From the NCBI GenBank assembly GCA_035626395.1, contig DASPNR010000044.1, forward strand, positions 186,001-250,000: DNA of 64,000 nt, read 5' to 3'. This DNA is from Candidatus Limnocylindrales bacterium (GTDB taxonomy: Bacteria; Desulfobacterota; Binatia; UBA1149; CAITLU01). Shown here one piece after another: positions 1 to 9,828 of the stretch. Both the position numbers and the translations under genes were made by a program. Position 1 is the stretch's first letter; every line of letters starts with the position of its first letter. The notes under the pieces were generated by a model. It saw nothing but the letters and a program-made list of their open reading frames with translations, was not told the DNA's origin and ran no database searches.

Positions 1-813
1 GACGTTTCGGTGGAGCAGGACGTGCAGCGGCTGGCGCAGGCCGCGCTGGACCGCTTCGGCAGCATCGACGTATGGGTCAACAACGCCGGCGTCACGCACT
101 TCGCCGCGCTGGATGAGGGCCCGTTCGACGAGCACCGGCGCGTGATCGAGATCAACCTGTTCGGGGCGATCTACGGCGTGCGTGCGGTCCTGCCGGTCTT
201 TCGCAGGCAGCGCCGCGGCGTGCTCATCAATGTCGGCTCGATCCTGAGCCTGATCGGGCAGCCCGCGGTCCCCTCCTACGTCATCAGCAAGTTCGCGCTT
301 CGTGGTCTGTCGGAGGCGCTGCGGCCGACGGTCGCCGACGAGCCCGACATTCACATCTGCACGCTGCTTCCCTACGCGATCGACACGCCGCATTTCCAGT
401 CGGGCGCCAACAAGGTGGGCGCGCAGGCGCATGCGATGCCGCCCGTGCAGGCGCCCGAGGACGTGGCGGCCGCTCTCGTCGATCTGGCCGAACGACCCCG
501 CCGCGAGCGCCTGGTGCCCGAGATCGCCAATTTCGGTCTGGCGCTGCACTGGCTGCTGCCCGAGACCACCGAGCAGTTGATCCTGCACGCGATCCGGCGC
601 TGGCACTTCAGCGAGCAGCCCGAGCACGATGCACACGGCAACCTGTACGAGCCGTCGGCCGAGCACGGCAGCGTCCGTGGAACGCGTCCGCCGCAGATCA
701 GCACGCTCGGTTTCGCCGCCTGGGCCGCCGGCGAGATGGTCAAGATCCAGGCCGGCGCGGCGCTCGAGCGCGTTCGCTCGCTCGTGGGTATGCCAAAGAA
801 CGGTCGCTCCTAG
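1..813 (+). CDS. Short-chain dehydrogenase/reductase, 5'-truncated by window edge
   Basis: The reading frame is open from base 1, so the gene begins outside the window and the nucleotide-binding glycine motif of the Rossmann fold is missing. What remains is about 270 residues of a classical SDR: NNAG at about residues 27-30, the catalytic serine in INVGSILS, and the YxxxK pair in SYVISK followed by a typical helix. The family carries out NAD(P)-dependent alcohol/ketone redox; the substrate cannot be read from sequence. A C-terminal extension of about 90 residues beyond the core is longer than in minimal SDRs and resembles the large SDRs often found near lipid-metabolism genes. It converges on the hydrolase gene with a 9-base gap. 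Confidence 0.85.
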   Translation, partial: DVSVEQDVQRLAQAALDRFGSIDVWVNNAGVTHFAALDEGPFDEHRRVIEINLFGAIYGVRAVLPVFRRQRRGVLINVGSILSLIGQPAVPSYVISKFALRGLSEALRPTVADEPDIHICTLLPYAIDTPHFQSGANKVGAQAHAMPPVQAPEDVAAALVDLAERPRRERLVPEIANFGLALHWLLPETTEQLILHAIRRWHFSEQPEHDAHGNLYEPSAEHGSVRGTRPPQISTLGFAAWAAGEMVKIQAGAALERVRSLVGMPKNGRS

Positions 814-822
814 AGGAGCAGG

Positions 823-1755
823 TCAGCGCGTCCCCAACGCCCGATCGAGGAACGCAACGATGCGCGCGGCGTAGGGCTCGGGCGCGTACATGTACGACTT
901 GATGTGCGTATCGAACGGGCTCGGCTCGCTCTGTCCCACATCCGTCACCCACAGCTCGGAGCCGGGCGCTGCCGCCGCCAGCCGCCGGGCATGCTCGACC
1001 GGCACGATCGAATCGCGCCGGTCGTGCACGATCAGCAGGGGACGCGGAGGGATCCGAGCTACGACATCGATCGCCCTGCCCGCTCCGAGCTTCATTCCGT
1101 GAATGGCATCGGCGGTCCACAGCAGCGGGCTCGACAGCCAGGGCGGAATGCCGATCACCGCATGGACGAAGCCGCTGACGATGGCGCGGCTGTCGGCGAA
1201 CGCGCTGTCGCTGACGACGGCCGCGATACGAGGATCTCGCGCCGCTGCGTAGATGGCTGCGGACCCCCCCATGGAAAATCCGATCACCGCCACCCGCGCA
1301 GAGCCGCCGCGCGTCTCGAGAAAATCGACAGCACCGATGACATCGTCGGATTCATGCAGCCCGAAGCTGATTCGGCCATCGGGCGAGGCGTCCGATTCGC
1401 CGAAATTGCGCAGGTCCGGTGCCAGCACCTGATAGCCGGCGCCGACGAGATCGCGCATCAGCTCGAGGCCGTTTCCGAACGGCAGCGAGCGGTTGTCCTC
1501 GCCGCCACCGTGCACGAACACGACACTGGCCTTGGCGCCCGCCAACGGCATCAGCCATGCGCGCAGGACGAGCGGCAGATCGGGCGGCGAGAAAGTCACC
1601 TGTTCGAAAGGCAGGCCCACATCCGCCGGGGTCCTTGCAGGAAGCAGGCGCGGATTCGGCCTCAGGAACAGCGGCGCAGCAAGTGTGCCGGCAACGAGCA
1701 CGATGAACATCGCGGCCAGGCGCCGCGCCCATCGCCGCCTGCGAACGGGCTCCAC
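823..1755 (-). CDS. Membrane-anchored alpha/beta hydrolase
   Basis: A 310-residue serine hydrolase. The N-terminus is RRRRWARR followed by a hydrophobic stretch (about residues 13-31), read as a signal anchor or uncleaved signal, so the catalytic domain probably faces the periplasm. The fold signature is clear: oxyanion segment VFVHGGG (79-85), nucleophile Ser161 in GFSMGG, acid Asp248 in HDRRDSIVP, and a plausible His284 near the C-terminus. I start it at GTG 1755, five bases after the upstream DUF427 stop, which keeps the basic N-region; ATG at 1710 would remove it. The frame remains open far upstream, but that part lies antisense or out of frame within other genes. It is the last gene of the probable mutase operon. 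The substrate is unknown. Confidence 0.8.
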   Translation of the reverse strand: MEPVRRRRWARRLAAMFIVLVAGTLAAPLFLRPNPRLLPARTPADVGLPFEQVTFSPPDLPLVLRAWLMPLAGAKASVVFVHGGGEDNRSLPFGNGLELMRDLVGAGYQVLAPDLRNFGESDASPDGRISFGLHESDDVIGAVDFLETRGGSARVAVIGFSMGGSAAIYAAARDPRIAAVVSDSAFADSRAIVSGFVHAVIGIPPWLSSPLLWTADAIHGMKLGAGRAIDVVARIPPRPLLIVHDRRDSIVPVEHARRLAAAAPGSELWVTDVGQSEPSPFDTHIKSYMYAPEPYAARIVAFLDRALGTR

Positions 1756-1760
1756 GTGCG

Positions 1761-2042
1761 CTACTCGACCACCTGCACGCCCTTCCAGAATGCCACGCGC
1801 CCCTTGATCTGCGCCGCGGCCGGCTTCGGATCGGCGTAGTACCAGACGGCATCCGCGTTCTCCCTGCCGGCGACCTTCAGCGTGTAGTAGCTGGCCGTGC
1901 CCTTCCACGAGCACACACTGGTCGTTGCGCTGCCGACGATCAGATCGCGCCGCAGCGACGACTCCGGAAAGTAGTGGTTGCCTTCGACCACGACCGTATC
2001 GTCGGACTCCGCCACCACCTCGCCGTTCCAGATTGCCTTCAT
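1761..2042 (-). CDS. DUF427 domain protein
   Basis: A 93-residue protein with the DUF427 pattern: MKAIWNGEVVAES at the start, a GNHYFPESSL segment, then CSWKGTASYYTL and a late AFWKGV. DUF427 proteins are small single-domain beta-rich proteins without a settled biochemical role; length and motifs here are complete. It starts nine bases after the stop of the cobalamin-binding-like gene and ends five bases before the hydrolase start, so it is almost certainly co-transcribed with both. Nothing in the sequence gives a specific function. Confidence 0.85.
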   Translation of the reverse strand: MKAIWNGEVVAESDDTVVVEGNHYFPESSLRRDLIVGSATTSVCSWKGTASYYTLKVAGRENADAVWYYADPKPAAAQIKGRVAFWKGVQVVE

Positions 2043-2051
2043 GTCGGCCTC

Positions 2052-2801
2052 CTATGCAGAGGCGGCGGCGCGAACCGCCGCGGAAAGGCGCGCCAGCGCG
2101 CCGGGAATGCGCGGGCCATACCAGGCCAGGTCCTTGCCGTCGATGTGCAGGAAGGATGCGCGCACGCCCGCCTCCTGGAGCTCGTGGGCGTGTCTTGCCT
2201 CGAACACGTACGGCTCGTCCGGCAGCACGACCAGCGCCGGCTCGGCCGCAAGAATCTCCTCCAGGCCCACTTCGAAGAAATCGGCGCCGCCACGCTCGCC
2301 GAAGACGTTCTCGCAGCCGGCGCGCGACAGCATGTCGCCGATGTAGGTGGTGTTGCGAAACGTCATGTACGGCTTGCGCCAGATCGGACAGAAGGTTCGC
2401 ACGGACGCGGCAGCAGCGACGCGCGAACGCGCGATCGCGTCGCGGCACCTGCGCGCGAGCTCGGCGGCGGCCTGCTCGGCGCCGCAGGCGGCGCCCAGCC
2501 GTTCGAGCATCGTCGCCGCCTCCTCGACGGTGCAAGGGTGCGTCACGTGCAGCTCGAGCCCGGCCGCCTCCAGCGCCCGGCAATCCTCGAGCCGGTTCTC
2601 CTCCTTGTTGACGATGACGAGGTCGGGCTGGAGCTCGACGATGCGCGCGACGTCCGGGTTCTTGGTGCCGCCAACCGCCTCGATGCCGGCCACGACCTCG
2701 GCCGGCTCCTCACAGTAGCGCGTGCGGCCGACGATCGTACCGGCAAGACCCAGATCGATCAGTGCCTCGGTCAGGCTCGGCACCAGCGAGACGATCCTCA
2801 C
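2052..2801 (-). CDS. Cobalamin-binding-like protein (BtuF/helical-backbone metal receptor)
   Basis: A 249-residue protein of the periplasmic-binding-protein type III (BtuF/FecB) fold. It opens with RIVSLVPSLTEAL, has the ELQPDLVI strand-turn, and carries later IGDMLSRAGCENVF and EPALVVLPDEPYVF segments typical of cobalamin/corrinoid-binding relatives. There is no signal peptide or lipobox, so unlike true BtuF it is probably cytoplasmic. Start is GTG 2801, which overlaps the upstream HAD gene stop as GTGA and implies translational coupling. Lying two to three genes downstream of a B12-dependent mutase, it may handle or salvage cobalamin for that enzyme; that link is inference from position. 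No transporter permease or ATPase lies nearby. Confidence 0.75.
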   Translation of the reverse strand: MRIVSLVPSLTEALIDLGLAGTIVGRTRYCEEPAEVVAGIEAVGGTKNPDVARIVELQPDLVIVNKEENRLEDCRALEAAGLELHVTHPCTVEEAATMLERLGAACGAEQAAAELARRCRDAIARSRVAAAASVRTFCPIWRKPYMTFRNTTYIGDMLSRAGCENVFGERGGADFFEVGLEEILAAEPALVVLPDEPYVFEARHAHELQEAGVRASFLHIDGKDLAWYGPRIPGALARLSAAVRAAASA

Positions 2802-3475
2802 GGCGCTGCGTCCTCCAGGATCGGCCAGCCGCGGCGCCGCGCTTCGCGGCGCAGGCGCGGATCGGGGCACACCACGCGCGGCTCGCCGACGCGCTCGAGC
2901 ATCGGCAGATCCGAGATCGAGTCGCTGTAGAAGTAGCTGCGCGACAGATCGATGCCGTGCTCGGCGGCAAAGCGCTCGGCCCGTTCGATCTTTCCCCTGC
3001 CGTAGCACAGCGGCAGCACCGCCTGGCCGGTGAAGCGGCCGTCGCAGACCTCGAGCTCGGTGGCCAGGACGTGATCGATGCCGAGCTCGGCGGCGATGAA
3101 ATCGTTGAGGTAGCGGGTACCCGCCGTCAGCAGCGCCACCACGTGTCCGCGCTGAGCGTGCTCGCGCAGATGCTGCAGAACGCAGGGATTGAAGTGCGGC
3201 CGGACCTGTTCCTGGTACCACTGCCCGCAGTGTGCGACCACCGACTGCTCGTCACGGTCGCGCAGCCAGCGGCCGGCGACGTCACCGAGCCGCTTCATGC
3301 TCAGAAGGCCGAGTCGATACGTGACGGCGAGATAGATGAACCGCCAGTGATCGGTGGCCGAGAGCAGGCCGCGGCGGCGAAGATCGGCGACGTAGAGACT
3401 GCCCGAGTGAACGCGAAGCAGGGTGCCATCGACGTCGAAGAACGCGCCGACGGCACCCTGCTCCGGCTCACTCAC
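2798..3475 (-). CDS. HAD-IB family phosphatase (SerB-like)
   Basis: A 225-residue haloacid-dehalogenase-superfamily enzyme. Motif I is FFDVDGTLL with nucleophile Asp14 and acid/base Asp16; motif II is LLTAGT (Thr117); motif III is Lys162 in GRGKI; motif IV is YSDSISDLPML with Asp185 and Asp189. The helical cap between motifs I and II fits subclass IB, which includes phosphoserine phosphatase and related phosphomonoesterases. The exact substrate is not evident. GTG start lies three bases after the thiolase stop, and its own stop overlaps the next gene by four bases, so it sits firmly inside the operon. Confidence 0.85.
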   Translation of the reverse strand: MSEPEQGAVGAFFDVDGTLLRVHSGSLYVADLRRRGLLSATDHWRFIYLAVTYRLGLLSMKRLGDVAGRWLRDRDEQSVVAHCGQWYQEQVRPHFNPCVLQHLREHAQRGHVVALLTAGTRYLNDFIAAELGIDHVLATELEVCDGRFTGQAVLPLCYGRGKIERAERFAAEHGIDLSRSYFYSDSISDLPMLERVGEPRVVCPDPRLRREARRRGWPILEDAAP

Positions 3476-3478
3476 TGG

Positions 3479-4663
3479 TCAGGCGCGCTCGACGATGAGC
3501 GCGATGCCCTGGCCGCCGCCGATGCACAGCGAGGCGAGGCCGAGGCTGACGTCGCGCTTCTTCATCGCGTGCAGCAGCGTCACCAGCACGCGCGCGCCGC
3601 TTGCGCCGATGGGATGTCCGAGCGCGACCGCGCCGCCATTCACGTTGACCCGGGACGGGTCGATCTTGAGCTCGGCCAGCACGCCCAGCGACTGCGCCGC
3701 GAAAGCCTCGTTGAGCTCCCACAGGCCGATGTCCTCCTTCTTGATGCCGGTCCTGGCCAGCGCCTTCTCCGAGGACGGCCACGGGCCCATGCCCATGATG
3801 GCCGGGTCGACGCCGGCAGAGGCCGCGCCGCGAATGTACGCCAGAGGCGTCAGGCGTTCGGCCTTGGCGCGCGCTTCCGACATCACCACCAGCGCCGCGG
3901 CGCCGTCGTTGATGCCCGAAGCATTGCCGGCCGTGACCGTGCCCGCGTCCTTCTTGAAGGCCGGCTTGAGCTTGGCCAGCACGTCGATGGTCGTGCTCGC
4001 GCGCACGTGCTCGTCCTTGGTGACCTTGATGGGATCGCCCTTCTTCTGCGGAATCTCGACGGCGAAGATCTCCTCGTCGAAGGCGCCCGAGGCCTGCGCC
4101 TCGCCGGCCTTGCGCTGGCTGGCGGCGGCGAACTCGTCCTGCGCCTCGCGCGAGATGCCGTACTTGCCAGCCACGTTCTCGGCGGTGATGCCCATGTGCG
4201 TGAACGTGATGGGACACGACAGGCCGTCGGAGATCATGGAATCGACGATCTGGTCGTGGCCCATGCGGTAGCCGTACCGCGCCTTGGACAGCAGGTACGG
4301 CGCCTGGCTCATGTTCTCCATGCCGCCGGCCACGATGCACTCGGCGTCGCCGCAGGCGATCGCCTGTGCAGCCAGAGCGACTGCCTTCAGCCCCGAGCCG
4401 CACGCCTTGTTGACGCCGTAGCTCGGGACCTCCTTGGGCACGCCGGCCTTCAGGGCCGCCACGCGCGCCGGGTTCAGGCCCAGGCCCGCCGCCAGCACGT
4501 TGCCAAGGATGACCTCATCGACCGAGGACGCGTCGATGCCGGCCCGGCGAATGGCTTCCGCGACGGCCAGCCCGCCCAGCTCCGGGGCGGGTTTGTCGAC
4601 AAACGCTCCGCCGAAGCTGCCGATGGCCGTTCGCGTTGCACTTACGATGACTGCCTTGCTCAA
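3479..4663 (-). CDS. Acetyl-CoA C-acetyltransferase (thiolase)
   Basis: A 394-residue complete thiolase, the usual family length. Catalytic residues are in place: nucleophile Cys88 in NKACGSGLKAV, His350 in GHPIGASG and Cys380 in SLCIGGGQG. The enzyme condenses or cleaves acyl-CoA units (acetoacetyl-CoA to two acetyl-CoA). The start codon is TTG at 4663, supported by an AAGGAGGA ribosome binding site six bases upstream. It follows the methylmalonyl-CoA mutase B12 subunit, which suggests a role in breaking down branched or odd-chain acyl-CoA to propionyl-CoA and acetyl-CoA, or in polyhydroxyalkanoate-type carbon flow. I cannot tell degradative from biosynthetic use from sequence alone. Confidence 0.93.
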   Translation of the reverse strand: MSKAVIVSATRTAIGSFGGAFVDKPAPELGGLAVAEAIRRAGIDASSVDEVILGNVLAAGLGLNPARVAALKAGVPKEVPSYGVNKACGSGLKAVALAAQAIACGDAECIVAGGMENMSQAPYLLSKARYGYRMGHDQIVDSMISDGLSCPITFTHMGITAENVAGKYGISREAQDEFAAASQRKAGEAQASGAFDEEIFAVEIPQKKGDPIKVTKDEHVRASTTIDVLAKLKPAFKKDAGTVTAGNASGINDGAAALVVMSEARAKAERLTPLAYIRGAASAGVDPAIMGMGPWPSSEKALARTGIKKEDIGLWELNEAFAAQSLGVLAELKIDPSRVNVNGGAVALGHPIGASGARVLVTLLHAMKKRDVSLGLASLCIGGGQGIALIVERA

Positions 4664-4759
4664 ACTCGTATCCTCCTTGCTGCGGCTGCCTCCTTGGCAT
4701 GCCGCGCTCGCTCCGAAGCGCGCAAGACGCCTCCGAGCATCCTACGCACCCGGCGGTGC

Positions 4760-5164
4760 TCAGTCTCGCGCCTGAATGTTGGTCTTGATCCAGTCCACGA
4801 TGTCCTTGGTGCTGGCGCCCGGGGTGAAGACCTCTTTGATCCCCAGCGACTTCAGCTCCGCAATGTCTTCTTCCGGGATGATGCCACCGCCGAAGACGGG
4901 AATCTCGCCTACGCCCTTGGCCTTGAGGAGCTCGAGAATCTTCGGGAACAGCGTCATGTGCGCGCCCGACAGGATCGACAGGCCAACGCAGTCGACATCC
5001 TCCTGGACGGCGGTCTCGGCGATCATCTCCGGCGTCTGATGCAGACCCGTGTAGATGACTTCGAAGCCCGCGTCCCGCAGCGCCCGCGCGATGATCTTCG
5101 CGCCCCGATCATGACCGTCCAGGCCGGGTTTGGCTACCAGGATTCTGAGAACGTTTTCCGACAC
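4760..5164 (-). CDS. Methylmalonyl-CoA mutase small subunit (B12-binding domain)
   Basis: A 134-residue stand-alone cobalamin-binding domain. The DGHDRG signature at residues 16-21 supplies His18 as lower axial ligand to cobalt, and later SILSGAH and VFGGGIIP complete the base-off/His-on nucleotide-tail pocket. In many enzymes this domain is fused to the mutase barrel; here it is a separate subunit, as in archaeal-type split mutases. GTG start has a strong AAGGAG site five bases away, and the large subunit ends 32 bases upstream. Together they interconvert (R)-methylmalonyl-CoA and succinyl-CoA. Confidence 0.93.
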   Translation of the reverse strand: MSENVLRILVAKPGLDGHDRGAKIIARALRDAGFEVIYTGLHQTPEMIAETAVQEDVDCVGLSILSGAHMTLFPKILELLKAKGVGEIPVFGGGIIPEEDIAELKSLGIKEVFTPGASTKDIVDWIKTNIQARD

Positions 5165-5196
5165 CTTTGCTCCTTTTCCTCTTCCAATCCCTGCGA

Positions 5197-6810
<1,614 letters not shown>

Positions 6811-6980
6811 GAATGCCTCGTGTCCCTTGGAAAAGGACGCGGGACTATAGCCGGGACGGTATCGTTAGGAAAATCGGGGGCATAGGAAGTGCGGACGCGA
6901 CTCGACGATGTTGGTCGACGTGCAGGGACCGGTCGCGCCGATACGCTCCGACCCATGGATGGCTTCCGCCGTCGCTCCGC

Positions 6981-7760
6981 TCAGGCCGGATCGAAGCCTG
7001 TCAGGCAATAGGTGACGACGGGCTCGGCGATGCCCTTGGCCTCGGCCGGCGGCATCTCGCGCAGCTGGAAGCGCGGGTCGCAGCGGATCCGTACCGCCTC
7101 GGTGACCAGGATGTCGGTGCCGTGCACGCGCGTCAGATCCTCGACGCGCGAGGCGACGTTGACGTTGCGGCCGAGCACGCCGTACTCCTTGACGCTGGAC
7201 GTCCCGAGCACGCCGGCCACGACCGGACCGCGGTGAATTCCCATGCCCATCGCCAGCGTGGGCAGGCCCTGTTCGCGAAGACGCTCGTTGTACGCCGTCA
7301 GCGCCGCACGCATCGCCAGCGCCGCGTGAAGCGCGTCGTTGGTGTGCCAGGGGTTGGGCTCGAGCGCTCCGAACAGCGCCAGCAGCCCGTCGCCGATGAA
7401 CTTGGAGAGGTAGCCGCGGTTGGCGGCAATGGCCTGCCCCATGCTTTCGAAATAGCCGTTGAGCACCACCATCAACTGCGACGGCTCGAGCTCCTCGGCC
7501 ATGGGCGTGAAGTCCTTGAGGTCGGCGAACAGGATGGTGATGTCCTTGGTCTCGGCCTCGGTGGCGATGCCGTCGGCGATGATGCGCTCGACGATCTCGT
7601 GGGGAGCGAAGCGGGTGAAGGCATTCTCGAGCGTCTCCAGCTCGGTCGTCGAGCGCCGCAGGCGCAGCTCCAGATCCTCGAGGCGCCCGGCGACTCTTCG
7701 AAGCTGCCACAGCGACGCTGCCGCGACGGCCGATGCTATCGCCGCCAGGAGGGTCAGCAC
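6981..7760 (-). CDS. Membrane-anchored class III adenylate/guanylate cyclase
   Basis: A 259-residue protein with one N-terminal transmembrane helix (residues 1-18), a short coiled-coil linker (about 22-46) and a class III cyclase catalytic domain. Metal-binding aspartates are Asp80 in ILFADLKDFT and Asp124 in KFIGDG; transition-state Asn201 and Arg205 are in GRNVNVASR. Lys120 fits an adenine-specifying lysine, while the partner aspartate position holds glycine, so ATP is likely but not certain as substrate. The longest frame extends upstream into the antisense of the previous gene. I use GTG 7760, which overlaps the AhpD-like stop and starts exactly at the membrane helix. There is no sensor domain, so the input signal is unknown. 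Confidence 0.85.
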   Translation of the reverse strand: MLTLLAAIASAVAAASLWQLRRVAGRLEDLELRLRRSTTELETLENAFTRFAPHEIVERIIADGIATEAETKDITILFADLKDFTPMAEELEPSQLMVVLNGYFESMGQAIAANRGYLSKFIGDGLLALFGALEPNPWHTNDALHAALAMRAALTAYNERLREQGLPTLAMGMGIHRGPVVAGVLGTSSVKEYGVLGRNVNVASRVEDLTRVHGTDILVTEAVRIRCDPRFQLREMPPAEAKGIAEPVVTYCLTGFDPA

Positions 7761-8839
7761 ATCTGCAGCAGCACGCTCAGACGAGCGGCCGAATTGGCTG
7801 TGGCTGCCATCCCCGCGGCTTCGATGACCTCTTCGGCCGGCAGCGATGCCGCCAGCTTCCGCGTCTGGGCCTGGATCTCGATGGGCCGGTATCGCACCGT
7901 CTCGCGCGCGTAGGGAACCAGCAGCGCCTCCCTGGCATCCAGACGCGGCGAGGCCAGGTTGGTCAGGATCTGCGTGACCTCGCCCGATCCGAGCCCCTCC
8001 GCCTGCAGCTCGCGGCGGGCTTCCTCTTCGACGTAGTCGCACGAGAGCGCGCGACCGATGACGGCAACCATCAGCAGCTTGCTCCGCCGCGGCAACACCG
8101 GCGATGCCAGCGATTCATCGATCGCGGAGCGAAGCAGGTGGGCGGCGTAGCAGCCGTCCAGCGCGCGCACCAGGCGGACGAAAGGCGGGTCGTTGCGCAC
8201 CGGCAGCGCGAAAGGCGCGTGGCGCTTGAGCCTGAACTTGCGCGCCAGCAGCGGCCGCGCAAGGCGCATCAGCGGATTGTCCAGCATGTGCTCCATGGAC
8301 TCGGGCGGCAGCGCGAACATGGTCGAGAGCCGGTTCGAGTAGCTGGAGAAGGCCGAACAGGCGGCGATCTCGGAAATGGCGGCGCGCGTCAGCCCCGCAT
8401 CGAGCAATGCCTGCATGTCGGCGGCAGCGGGCCTGGGATTGGCGTTGGAGAGCTTACGGGCGAAACGCAGCGCCGCCACCTCGGCCGCCGTCAGATCGGC
8501 CAGATGAGCATCGCGCTCGATGCGGTCGATCATGTCGTCTTTGTATCCGAGTACGCGAAGGACCGTGCGCGTGGCGCCGTAGCAATAGCGGCACGAGTTG
8601 TCCTGGCTGACGGCGAAATGGATGAGATCCCAGAGCCGAAGCGGCATGTGGGCCAGCCTGCCATCGACCGAGCCGGCGAACGTGCGCACCACCCACGGCA
8701 CGCGTCCGAGCCGCGGCCCCCACGCCAGCAGCATTCCTCCGGTAGCGGCCTTGATCTCCGCTTCCAGCGGCGCCGGCAGCGCCGCTGGCTCGAGCCAGCA
8801 CTCTCCCCACTCGATCTGTGCGGCGCTGGCCGTGCTCAT
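7754..8839 (-). CDS. Tandem AhpD/carboxymuconolactone-decarboxylase-like protein
   Basis: A 361-residue protein built from two all-helical AhpD-like halves. The first half has the redox-type motif SCRYCYGATR (Cys83, Cys86), the hallmark CxxC of alkylhydroperoxidase AhpD-like domains. The second half keeps the surrounding helices but its motif is degenerate (ALSCDYVEEE, one cysteine). Such proteins may serve in peroxide or thiol redox chemistry; the partner here is unknown. ATG 8839 is preferred over GTG 8842 because GAGG lies five bases upstream. The 3' end overlaps the cyclase start by seven bases, suggesting that redox protein and cyclase are made together. Confidence 0.75.
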   Translation of the reverse strand: MSTASAAQIEWGECWLEPAALPAPLEAEIKAATGGMLLAWGPRLGRVPWVVRTFAGSVDGRLAHMPLRLWDLIHFAVSQDNSCRYCYGATRTVLRVLGYKDDMIDRIERDAHLADLTAAEVAALRFARKLSNANPRPAAADMQALLDAGLTRAAISEIAACSAFSSYSNRLSTMFALPPESMEHMLDNPLMRLARPLLARKFRLKRHAPFALPVRNDPPFVRLVRALDGCYAAHLLRSAIDESLASPVLPRRSKLLMVAVIGRALSCDYVEEEARRELQAEGLGSGEVTQILTNLASPRLDAREALLVPYARETVRYRPIEIQAQTRKLAASLPAEEVIEAAGMAATANSAARLSVLLQMC

Positions 8840-8858
8840 CACACCCTCGCGTTCCGTC

Positions 8859-9815
8859 TCAATAGCTCGGCTTGAACTCGAAGCGGTGGTGCGTCTCCAG
8901 GTAGCGCACCGTTCCGCTCTGCGAGCGCATCACCACGGAGTTGCTGATTGCGCCGCCCTTGGTGAACTTGACGCCCTTCAGAAACGCACCGTCGGTGACG
9001 CCGGTGGCGGCCAGCATGACGTTGCCCCTGGCCATGTCCTCGATGTCGAGCTTGACGGAGGCATCCTTGATGCCGAGCCGGTAGAGCTCGTCGCGGTCGG
9101 TGTTGCCGCGCGGCACGAAGCGGCACTGCATGAACCCGCCCAGGCACTTGATGGCGACGGCCGAGACGATGCCCTGGGTCGCGCCGCCGGTGCCGAGAAG
9201 CAGATCCACGCCCGAATCTTCCTTGCCGGTTGCCATCGCGGCGGCGACGTCGCCGTGCGGAATCAGCCGCACGCGCGCGCCCGCTTCGCGAACCTGCTCG
9301 ATGAGCGCGTCGTGTCGCGGCCGATCGAGGATCACCACCGTCAGATCCTCGACATAGCACTTTCGCACTTCGGCCAGGCGCCGGAGGTTCTCGGCCGGCG
9401 ACAGATCCAGGTCGACCACGCCGACGCCGTCGGGGCCCACCGCGATCTTGTCCATGTAGGAGCCTTGCGGGCAGCGCAGGAAGGAGCCGACGTCGGCCAG
9501 CGCCATGATGCACATCGCGTTGGGCCCGCCGAGCGCGCAGCTCGTCGCGCCTTCGAGCGCGTCCACGGCGACTTCGACCTCGACGCCGGAGGAGCCCAGA
9601 CGCGTGCCGGTGATCAGCGCGTCGCCCACACCATGCACCGCATCGCCGAGCACGATCTCGCCTTGGAATGCGCCCACTGCCGTGAAGGCATGCGAGATGG
9701 CCTGCGCCGCCGCGCGCTCGGGCGCCATCTCATCGCCGCGGCCGTTTTCGCGCGCGGCCGCCAGGGCGGCGGCCTCGGTGACACGGACGAGCTCGAGAGC
9801 GAGGTTTCTTTCCAT
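8859..9815 (-). CDS. glpX: GlpX-like class II fructose-1,6-bisphosphatase, divergent
   Basis: A 318-residue protein aligning end to end with class II fructose-1,6-bisphosphatases (gluconeogenesis, Fru-1,6-P2 to Fru-6-P). It keeps GRGD (Asp28), VDALEG (Asp85, Glu88) and KPRHD-like DRPRHD. Two usual metal-ligand positions differ. The GEGE segment is LGDA (Asp58), and the glutamate of the usual GGAPEGV is Gln214 in GGATQGIV. It may therefore be a slow or altered phosphatase. The longest frame starts at 9875 inside thrC; I use ATG 9815, which begins at the family's normal N-terminus thirteen bases after the thrC stop. Confidence 0.8.
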   Translation of the reverse strand: MERNLALELVRVTEAAALAAARENGRGDEMAPERAAAQAISHAFTAVGAFQGEIVLGDAVHGVGDALITGTRLGSSGVEVEVAVDALEGATSCALGGPNAMCIMALADVGSFLRCPQGSYMDKIAVGPDGVGVVDLDLSPAENLRRLAEVRKCYVEDLTVVILDRPRHDALIEQVREAGARVRLIPHGDVAAAMATGKEDSGVDLLLGTGGATQGIVSAVAIKCLGGFMQCRFVPRGNTDRDELYRLGIKDASVKLDIEDMARGNVMLAATGVTDGAFLKGVKFTKGGAISNSVVMRSQSGTVRYLETHHRFEFKPSY

Positions 9816-9828
9816 CGAGGGCTGCTCC

